Part shown: in pieces, positions 11,301 to 23,300 of the stretch
Layout of the letters: every line of letters starts with the position of its first letter
How positions within the stretch are numbered: the stretch's first letter is position 1
IMG/VR virus record: IMGVR_UViG_3300047476_000159
Span: 1-61,930 of that record
Source: a virus
DNA: 61,930 bases
Reading direction: 5' to 3' (one strand)
Program-made: the position numbers and the translations under genes
Notes under the pieces: model-generated
What the model was told of the DNA's origin: nothing
Seen by the model: only the letters and a program-made list of their open reading frames with translations
The model's database searches: none

Positions 11301-14300
11301 TAGTAAAGTATAAAAACAAATATTGGACAGCATTGCGCTTGATTCAACAAACAACTAAGTTCAATGAATTAGATTGGAAAGAAACTGACTACAATGAAGT
11401 TCAGAAAGGTTTATTGCCTAACAGTCAAACAAGATCATATGAAAGTTCATTATACTATGATGTAAACAAAGCAAACTTAGAAAATGACGCTGACTTGTTG
11501 AGCTTTAGCTTGATTGGCTATCGCCCACGTGATTATATGGCGCTGGCAGACTTGACTGATGTTACTCAAGTCAACGTATATAAGAACCTAATTAAAAACA
11601 AAGGTACACTAAATGCCGCTAGCGCATTCAAGGGCGCAAGTTTGGCACAAGGCGGAATCGACTACGACATATACGAAAACTGGGCTATCAAAACCGGTGA
11701 GTTCGGTGGTGTGTTGAACAGTAATTTCGTTGATGTTAAATTGAATGAAACAGAGTTAACTAATAACCCTAGTATTGTTGCGTTGACAGACAGCAACGAC
11801 ATTCAAGGTGCTCAACAAAACATTCCATTGTATTCTATCTTTAATTATGGCAGACCTATTACTACTCCGAATGTACTAGCTACTGTACCCAACGACACAC
11901 CATCAACTGTATATCCTACAGCAGGATATGTGAATTATGGTGACGTAAAGATGGCTAGCTATTTCTATTCTGGATTGCCTACAGCTACTGACCAATATGG
12001 CTCATTAGTGTCATTGAAGAAATTATATGTTAGAGATTATGTTTGGTTAGCAAACTATCTACAAGAATGGCAAGTATTGACTCCGCTAAGTTTAGGTCCA
12101 GTAATTCAAGCAAAGAACAACTTAAACAGCACAGTAACAATTACTTTTGCTAATCCTCATAACTTAACAAAGTATCAAATATTTGCGTTGGTAAACTTCA
12201 ACGATAATATCGATGGATATTATGTTGCAGCAGCCATTGTAGACCCATATAAAATTATTATAAACCTATCACTTGATCCTACAGTAAAGTCAGTAACTGG
12301 CCAGGGTGTTGGATTCAAATTCCAATCACAACGAGTAGATTCTCCTGCTGATATCGGTACATTACCATTAACAAACGCTGAGTTTACTAAGAACACAGTG
12401 TGGGTTGACACAAACACCGATGGATCATGGGCAGTATATCGTAAGAGTTTAAATTACGCAATAGACAGTGAAATAACAAAGTTAGAATCAGACACATTTG
12501 GTTCCGCTGTAGCATGTAATACTCAGTTGGGATATCTAATAAGTGACGCCGAAAAAGGTCGAGTATATCGTTATAGATTAAACGCTCTGTCAAACACATA
12601 TGACATTGAGCAGACCATACCGGCATTAGAAGATCCAGCACAACCAACGTTAGGTACAGCAATCGCATATAGCGGAAATACTATAGTTATTAGCGAAACC
12701 TCAGGCAATGTCTACGTGTATGAACTAACTATGACTACACTTCAAGATGAGTTAGTGTTAGTTCAAACTATACCAGCTCCAGTAGGTGTAAGCGTGTGGG
12801 GTCAAAGTGTTGCAATCTCCGGTGACTTAAATTGGTTGTATGTATCAACTGAAGATGCTGAAGTATATGTATACCAATTGGTAGATGGCACATACGAAGA
12901 AGTCACAACATTGACAGTAGCCGGAGTGGTGTCTGCTGACAATTTTGGATATTCTATCGCAACTAACTACTACGGTGACAAAGTAATTATAGGAACACCA
13001 GACAAAGACTATGATGTAAACACTGACAACTGGGGTTATACTTATGTGTTCGACCGTATAGTTCAGAACATCGAAGTACAATATACCAACAGTATATACG
13101 CACCACAAACACTACCAATGATTTGGGATAGTAGTTCCGACCCATTGATCGTTTCTAGAAACGGTACAGTGGTAGATTCTGCTAACTATGTAGTTGGTAC
13201 TAGTGAGATTACATTCAATATGGAATTAACCGCAGGTGATATCATTACACTAAGTGGTTCTAATTTCGTATTGGTACAAACATTGACCACAGAGACAACA
13301 CCTAAGATTGGTGTACAGTTTGGTAACAGCGTAGACATTAATACATATGGTACTGAAATTCTAGTAGGCGCACCGTTCGAATTGAATAGTCAATTGAATG
13401 AAGGCGCAGTATACCGCTATACAGACGGTGGCGGAAAGTATGGACAAATAATTGGCACGAGTGAGTGTCTAATTACTACCAACCGAGTCATATTGTTGAA
13501 TGGTTTTGCTATAACATTGATAGCAGGTAACGCCGCACAGACAGCACAAACAATCAACTCTGCTAACGTAACAAACGTAACAGCTTCTAGTAACGACAAC
13601 AAACTTACAATCGAATTGATTGATAGCAGTTTGGCTAGTGCTAATGACAAACTATCGTTGTCAGTACTAGACGAAACAACACTAGAAGAATTAGGAATAA
13701 GCATCTTCACACAGACACAAGTAATTGATTGCCCACATAACAACGGACAAACTCAATTTGGTACTGTTGTAAAATTCAACGAGTTTGGATCTTTCATTGT
13801 AAGTGCTCCGGTAGCATCTAGATTCACTGCGACTACTTTTGATTTTAGTGACGATGAAACTAATGACAATGACACAGTATTTGACAACAATACTACTACG
13901 TGGATAGATTCATTCGCAAATGCCGGTGCGGTGTACATGTACGATTATCTAGGGGTCTACAACGAGTCTCTAGGAAATATCGGTAAATTTGTATACGCAC
14001 AAAGTCTAAATGATACTAACTTAGATTATGGTTCTGAACCACGTTATGGCACAGCGTTAGACTTTAACGGATATCAAGTATTGATCGGAACCCCAGGCTT
14101 CAAGCCAAATGATGTTAACGGTCAAGTGATTGCGTATGTCAACAACACTAGCACTCAGGATTGGTCAGTATATCGTAGCTCATCAGAAGTAGTAGATGTT
14201 CAAAAAATACAAAACGTTCAAATCTACAGTGCTTCTACATATGACACATTAGAAAACATAGATTACTTAGATCCATTACAAGGTAAATTATTGGGCGCAG

Positions 14301-17300
14301 TAGCTGAGAACATTGATGTAGTAAGCAATACCGATCCTGCGACTTATAACAACACAGGTTCTATTACTAGCGGACTCGTATGGGGAGAAGAACACTTAGG
14401 TCAAATATGGTTCGACACATCCAATGTAAGATTCATTAACTATCACCAAAACGATAACACCTACAACAGCAAGTGGTGGGGCAAAGTGTTCCCTGGCTCT
14501 GACGTAGCAGTGTACACTTGGGTATCTAGTAATGTTCTACCTATTAACTATTCTGGTCCAGGTGTAGCGTATGACACCTCTATGTATAGTATTAGATTTG
14601 TAACTACACAAGCAGGTGGATTGGCACCAGTCTATTACTTCTGGGCTAGAAATACTAATATTATTGTAAAAGACTTAGGAAAAACGTTAGCAGATAGCGT
14701 AATACAATCATATATCGCTCAGCCTGCTTCTTCTGGTATAGCGTACATGACTCCTATACTACCTAACGCCTTTGCGCTATATAACACAGCAGGATATGTG
14801 AATAATACTGATAGTGTATTACACATTGGGTTTGGTACTGGAACTAGCGATGATGTATCACATAGTCAATACAGCCTAATTCGTGCGAATTACGCAGATG
14901 ACTTCTTACCTGGCTTACCGGACAATAACGTAATAGAAGTTCCGGAAAGTTTATACGACAGACTATTAGATAGCTTGTGCGGTGTTGATGAGGCAGGCGG
15001 TGTGGTTCCAAATCCGTACTTACCTAAGCCAGTACAGAGTGGAATTTTAGCAAGACCTCGTCAGAGTTTCTTCTATAATAGATTCTTAGCATTGAAAAAC
15101 TACTTAGTGTATGCTAATGAAGTATTGGCTCAGTTCCCTATTACAGAAATACGTCAAGCAAGTTTCTTGTCTCGCTCAGGTTTATTCTTTGACACTGCTG
15201 ATTATTGGGAATATGTAAATTGGTGGGCTACTGGTTACAACGACAACACCAAAGCCGCATTACAAGTACCAATATATGCGGACCTAGCTACATTAACAGT
15301 AACACCGGGTACCATTGTATCTGTTGCTGAAAACGGCGTAGGCGCAACAGAAACATATGTTTTAGAATCAGACGGTTCTTGGACTAGAATAGGACTACAA
15401 AACGGTACTGTTCAGTTCAAGAGTTCGCTATGGGATTATGAAACAGCAAGATTAGGTTTCGGTGACAACTTCTTTGATACAACAGACTACGATCAATACC
15501 CAAGTGAAGAAACTCGCTATATTGTACGTGCTCTAAACGAAGAAATATACATAGACGATTTACAGATATTCCGCAACAAGAGCTTGATTTTGTTATTTGA
15601 ATACATTCAATCTGAAACGATTGAAAATCAAAGCTACTTGCCATGGTTGAACAAAACATCATTCATTGATGTAGCACACACTATCCGTGAATTGAAACCT
15701 ATCGAAGTATTCCAATCTGACAATCAAGACTTCTTATCTGGATATTTGAATGAAGTAAAACCATATCACGTAGTAATTAAAGAATTCTTATTCAAGTACA
15801 CTGGTCAAGATGTATTCGAAGGTGACATAACTGACTTTGATTTACCTGCTACCTACAATACTAGTATTGACCAGTACGTAACCCCTCAGTTAGTATACGA
15901 GAATCCTAACACAACAAATCAGTTCTTACCTTCTGATTCTATATGGCAACAGACACAATATAAACAATGGTTTGATAACCATGGTCTTACTATTACCGGT
16001 CAAGATAACGTTCAGATGACAACATTGGCAAGTTATATTGCGTTGAATTCTAATGCGTTTGCGGTCGACAATGCTAGTGGTTTCCCAATCAACGGTACCA
16101 TTAAGATTTTTGATTCTACAGATACTTCTACCTCACCGGCATATGAATTAATTGGTTATGCTAACGTAGATCGAGCAACCAATACTCTAAGTGGATTGAC
16201 ACGTGGTGTCAACGGCACTCCGATCATGACCCACATACCTGGCCAGCAAATATATATCGATTTGCCTGCGGTATTGTTGTTGAACGGTGGAAGAAACTAC
16301 AGCGAACCTCCTAAGGTAACAGCGTATATCGATACTACGTTGTACCCAGAACCAACAGTTCCTGCGCAACTCAAAGCAATTATGAACTTAGATAGTGTAT
16401 TATCTATTGAAGTAATTAACCCAGGACAAGGTTATGCTGTACTGCCAAAGATTATAATTGATCCGGCAGCAACAATTGCCTTCAATAGTAGCGCAGTCAA
16501 TACATTGTACAACACAATTGTACTTTATGCTCCTATACTTGCTACAGGTGACATAGTAGAATATGATATTGGTTCAGAAACTACTGCTATTGGTGGGTTG
16601 ATTCCAGGACAGCATTATTACGTAAACGTATTGGAAACAGTTCCTAGCGTAGTAGTCGCATTATACACTACTGCCCGTGATGCTGAACTAGATGAAAACA
16701 GAGTAAAATTATACAGTGCTGGTTCAGGACCAGACCATAAGTTTAGTTTGGGTGCGATAGCATCATGTATTTCTTCATCTTACCCAGTAAGACAGAATCA
16801 AATTTCTCTACGTTTCGATAGAACGTCATATAATTCTCAGGTTACTAATTGGCATCCTGCTGAGTTCTATGGATCTTTCTACGCAGGATCGTATAACAAC
16901 AATGACAGTGTATCTAGTTCTTCTATAACATTGTACGACACACAGCCACCGGTTAATACTATTTTAGCTAGTGCGCAAGGTGTAGGATTTGAAATTTTGA
17001 GTGTAACAGACCAAGAGACAGTTACTTGGAGCTCACGTACTAGGGACGTAGTATCTACATTTGCGGATGATAGAGTTCGCATTTCCCCTAGTGATGGAGG
17101 ATCACCTGTAACTCCTGGAACTGAATTGACTGCTACGATTGGTTTCTATGTTGGTATGCCAGTTAAATTTAAAGGGGCAGTTGGATCAAGTGGCCTAGTT
17201 GATAGCACTGTTTACTATGTCAAATCTCTAATAGGATCTGAGTACCTAACTCTATCATCTAATAAAGAATTGACTGATACCGTCAATCTATCTGCTTACA

Positions 17301-20300
17301 CTGTAGGTGTTGCTGGTCTTTGGTTATATGTCGGTGAAGTAGTTAACACTACAATAGCAGAAATTACCTATCCAGGTATTATTCAAGTAACCAATACTAC
17401 TGCGACTACCAATGTATTAACAGCACCGCTGAATGCTACTGGTACAGGTGGGACACATGGTTTCTTCACTGGATTGGCTCTAATATTCACTGGTAATGTT
17501 TTTGGTAACGTTATTGAGAACGAACTATATTATGTAACGTCTGTTATCGGCAATGAGAACCAACAGTTTACTATGTCTACAAGTAACCAACCGGTTCAAA
17601 TCAACATAACTGAAACAGAAAGCGGTACAAACATTGTAACATCTGATGGTACCGTTAGCCTATCACTCAATGATCCTATCGTATTTGACAATATGATTAT
17701 CGATGATGAAGTTGTTACTAACTTCGGTGGAATTGAACAAAATACTATATATTATGTACAAGCAGTATTGAACGGATCACAGTTCAAGATAGCAACTACT
17801 ATAAACAGCGGCGATGTAGTAACATTATCAGATGTTCCTGCTAATCCTAACCACACAAGTTGTATTTTGACTAGCCAAGTAGACACTGTAGAACTATCTA
17901 CTGCTACTGGTTCAATGACTATGAACGTCAACTTACCGGTTAGCCCTGGTCAAATTGATGGCCAGCAATTCACACTGTACAATACATCAGCACAATATGT
18001 TAACATTACAGGAACTGAAAGTAACGAATTAACAAGAGTAATTGATAAGACACTAGAATCTCCTGTCAATAGAGTGTTTATTACTGAGGCTAGTGATGGT
18101 ATACTAAATGTGTATGATGGAATGCCAATAGAAGTAGAGGCTGCTATCGGTAACTTGACTACCGGAACAACATATTATGTGAATGAGTTTGGTGCGACTG
18201 AAATCACTATTACTAATACGTCTAGTAGCGGTAACATGTTGACATGTGATGATACTGATATCATTTATGAAAATATGCCAATCATATTCAGTGACCAATC
18301 ACTAGGTGGTGTATTGATTGGAGTTTCATATTTCGTTAAAGATATCGTTAGCTCAACTCAATTTACTATATCAGTAGTCCCTGGTGGCACAGAAGTCACT
18401 CTGTTCAATGATAATGGAACAATGGTCGGTACCGGTGAACCATATATGATTCTAGAGAATTCTTCTCATGTGATAGTTAATCCAGGTACTGCTGATGGTC
18501 CTGTTAACATGGTTCAAACTCCTACTGTTACTGCTGAGTTTAGTGTAAGTAGTATGCTAGGTGGATACCGAGCAGTCATCACAAACGCCGGTGAAGGTTA
18601 TGCTGTAGACAACGTTATCACAGTATTGGGCGAAGATTTAGGCGGAACTACTCCAGCTAATAACTTGACAATGACTGTAAACACGATTGGAACTAACGGT
18701 GAAATATTGTCATTGATTCGTTCAGGTACACCAGCTGGCCCAGAGAATCAATACTACTTTGATGTAGTATCTGATAATCAAGTAGCAGTGTACTCTAATT
18801 CGTTAATGACAGTACCAGTACCAAGAAATGAATTCCCATATTATGGAATAGTTTCTACTACTGTGACTGAGTTAGACGGAACCGATATTATTGTTTCTGA
18901 CGAAACCGGATTTGAATTAAATGATAACGTTGTATTCACTGGTTCAATTGCTGGAAACTTAGTCTTAGGTCAAACTTACTATATTGTTTCTTTATCTCCG
19001 CTACAAGTTAGTGAAGTCCCAGGTGGCTCTGCTATGACAGTAGGCACTGCGACAGAAACAGATTTTACTATTGCTAAACCCGGAGACTACGCTCTATTAC
19101 CAGAGCCGTTCTACTTCAATCAGTCAGTTGTAAAATATAACAATCGTGTATATCGTTGTATCGTCAGTAACAATGACAACGAATTCATATTCGGTAAGTG
19201 GGAACTACTAAGCTCAGGTGACAGAGCATTGAATGCTATGGATCGTGCTGTTGGTTATTATCAACCAACAGTCAACATGCCTGGACTAGATTTGACACAG
19301 TTGTTCGAGGGTGTTACTTATCCAAATAGTACATACAAAGGTAATGCGTTTGCTCCTGCTCAAGAATTTGAGTTAGACACTATCCTACAAGATCAGCCAT
19401 TCTATCCAACTGAGGTAGATATTAGCGCAGTGATTTGGGATGGTACTAGATACATTGCTCCGAGCAACACACCAACATATTCTGCTATATTGTTAAGCGC
19501 AGACGGCGATGAATGGACTATTGACAAATTAGCAGATCAAAACATATATCTAACTGATATTATCTACGCAGGTGGAAAATATGTAATGACTTCTAACAAC
19601 AGTGCGACTCCTATTCTAATTAGTGATGACGGCACTGCTTGGATTTCTAACGGTGAGTTCACTCCATGGAGCGCAGTACCGTATGATTCTACAACATTCG
19701 ATGTATCATCTGTGTTAGCAAATTCATCTTCATTGAATAGTGTAACATACCACAATGGTTTGTATGTCGCAGCCGGTGATAATATTGTCGTAAGTACAGA
19801 CTTATACGGATGGACTGAGACATATCCTGCTTCTTCATCATATTCACATTCATTGAATGGTGTAGAGTATATTAGTATTCCTAACTTTGATGGATACGTA
19901 GTCGTTGGATATGATAAAGAATTAAGCGATTCTGTAATAAACAGTGTATTGATGTTAAGTCTAGACGGAGACAACTGGTATAGTCCTACAAATGTATTGA
20001 CTAACTATGCGTTCAATGCTGTTACTAGTGACGGAAATAAAATTCTGGTCATCGGTGACAATAGCACTAGATTTGTTAGCGTTAACGGTAGTAACTGGGC
20101 TAACTATAGCGAGTCGGGATCAGGAAATGAAAACTTAGTACATGCAATATACGCTAATGGTATATTCGTAGTAGTAGGAGACAATGGTACTATTCAGACT
20201 TCAACTGATGCTACATCATGGACAACACAGGTATCAGGTACTACTGAGAATCTAACACACGTGGCATGGAATAGTGATGATTCTGAATATATTGTAGTGG

Positions 20301-23300
20301 GTGACAATAATACTATCTTAAAGAGTTCAAATGGAACATCCTGGACAAGTAGCTCATTGTTTACTGCTGAACCTACAGTGTACAATGTACAAGGTGAAAC
20401 ATTCACTGCTGGTTATGGTCCAGAAGAAATCGTACCGGGTGTAGTTTCAGACTCCGTAACAATGATTGTTTCTACACGTCCTGGAACAAACTGGGATGCT
20501 ACTATATACCAACATGTTGGCTATAAAACTGTTTCATTAGAGCTAACACCGCTAGTTGAAATACAAACGCTATATAGTTTCTTAGACGCAGTACAAACTC
20601 CTACACAGATATCTGTGTCAGTAATCGACGGAGTTACTAACTTGAGTACAACATTGTATCCTAGTGTTGATTACACAGTCAATTGGATGCAGGAAACAGT
20701 AACATTGGCAACACCGTTGTCATTGGCTGATAAATTGCGCATAGACATATATGAACCAGGTAACGGAAACCAGTTAGTCAAGGCCAACACACAAACTGAC
20801 CCAATATCATATAACGAGTCAACAGGTTTCCAAGAAATCGTAGTTAGCTGTAACTATAGTGCTACGTCTTTTGCTGGATCAGGAATTATTAGACCAGGAT
20901 CTAATCCTATCGATACTATCGCTACTGCCACTATCGCTACTAGTAACTCAATTGTATGTGGTGATGTTAGTGATTTTGTTGTTAACTATCCGGTATACTT
21001 CCAAGGTAATGTATTAGGTGGATTAGTTGAAGACACGGTATACTATGTCAAGACTATAAGTTATGCTACAGGGTCAATAACTGTTTCAGCTTCATATAAT
21101 GTAAGTTCCGGTACAGCTGGACCTACATTCGAGCTAACTGATGACACTGGTATAATGAGAGTAATTATTCAGCTTGGATCTGGAACAACATGGACTGATC
21201 CAATAATGTATCACAACGGACAAAAATTATTGTCTGGCGTTACTAGCACAGTTACAAGAACAAAGAGTTCAACTAATGCTATCACATGTAACAATACCAG
21301 TGCGTTTGTAGTAGGTACTAAGGTTTCGTTCAGCCAAACAATGTTTGGAAACGATATACAACCATTGACAACATATTACATTAAGAGCATTGTAGATGGT
21401 AATGAATTTACTATCTCTGAAACATTAGACGGTCCTACATTAGAGCTAGGCGACGCTACTGGTGGCGCAACATTAATCACAAACGACTACGCATTTGGTA
21501 TAGCTTCTAACGGTGTGTCCGCTAAAATAATATTGGCTGCCGAATACGACCAAAATGTTGATTACTTGACATATACGTTGTTTGGAGAAACTACACCTCA
21601 ATATGGATACACACTACCTGAGACACAATATTTCAATGGTAATGGTGCTCAGTACATATTTGACTTGGAAAACTTCAACGGTGGTGAAAACCCAACTAAC
21701 GCTATAGTAGAGATCGACGGTGTTCGTTTGACTGAATCAGAGTATACTATAAGTGATATTGCTGATACTATCACTCTTACTTCTCCTGTATTAGTAGGAT
21801 CTACTTTAGCAGTCACTACATTTAATGATACACAACGACAGTATTTCAATACTCAATATGGTATTACAGGTACACCTGGATCAGCATCCGTAGACTTAGT
21901 AGTAGGAGAAGCCGTAGACAATGTTGTTGGTTTTGACGATGAAGGATTCGATAGCGCTGGATTTACTGGCTTTACTAGCGAACTAGTTATTGCTGGTAGT
22001 TTTGAGATTGACAGTCAATACCAGATCGCTAGCTTGGGTACAACTGATTGGAACGTAGTTGCAGGTACGACAGGTATAATATATGTCGTAGGTGACACTA
22101 TTACCGCAGTCGATGCTGGTAGCGGTAACGGTACTGCGTATAGCTTATCTCTTGGTTATTTCGATGAAGAATTGTACTGGTTAGAACTATCATCAGGTAA
22201 TACTACTGAATTTAGTGTAAATGACAAGATCGTGTTCGCAGATCCTACGATTGGTGGCATTGTAGCCGGTCAATCTTATTACATTTCTGAAATATTAAGC
22301 GATTCTGCGTTTAGTGTTAGTACACAAGTAGGAGGTGCCGCAATACAATTGACTTCTGAAACAGGAGCAATGGATGCGATTGTTAACTCATTAACAGTAG
22401 CGAATATTGTTAATATAAACAACACTATTACTTCTCCTATCGCTTCATCGGCTGTTACTGAAGTCGGTGTAAGCGGTACTAATGAATTGACTACCTCATC
22501 AACTACTAATTATGTCGTTGGTCAACCAGTACAATTTAAGGGAGTCGCAATCGGAAACGTATTAACAGACGGAACTGTTTACTATGTTAAAGACATCGTA
22601 AGCTCAACTGCGTTTACTATTTCTATACTATCTGATTTGTCAATTGAATTTGATACTGGTGTTGGCATAGGTAACATGATGGCTTACGTAGGCGGACAAC
22701 CCGCAGTTAGAGTTACAACTGGTGTCCCTCATAACTTGAGCGAAAACAGTTTAGTTAGAATCGATGGTACTAATGGTTCAATACAATTGAACAATAACAC
22801 ATATTACGCAAAGATCATTACTACCACTGAGTTTGACCTATACACTTCACCGTATGATCCTAGTTACGGAGCAGTTAATGATCCAGTAACTGCGATCTCT
22901 GCTTATACTAGCGGCGGATATGTATGGAGAGACGGTGTATTCACGTTAATCACTACAAATGCTACACAAACAAGCGACTCTGTGGTGCCTAATAACTATA
23001 TTACAGTAGAGTCTACAAGTAAATTAGTTCGCAATACTCCTGTGTACTTCACTGAAGTAGGTAAATTGATAGGTGACACTACATTGGGTGGCTTAGTAAT
23101 TGGTACTATGTACTTTGTCAAGGAAATCGCAAACGCTACCGATTTCAGTGTATCTTTAACTAGAGATGGTGATGTTGTGAGCTTGACATATGAAACTGGT
23201 TCAATGAACGTAACTCAGTGGGAACAATCTAACGTAGATAGACTATGGGTAACTATTAACGGTCTAAGAGTACCGTCTAGTTCATTGCGTTTGAACCCTG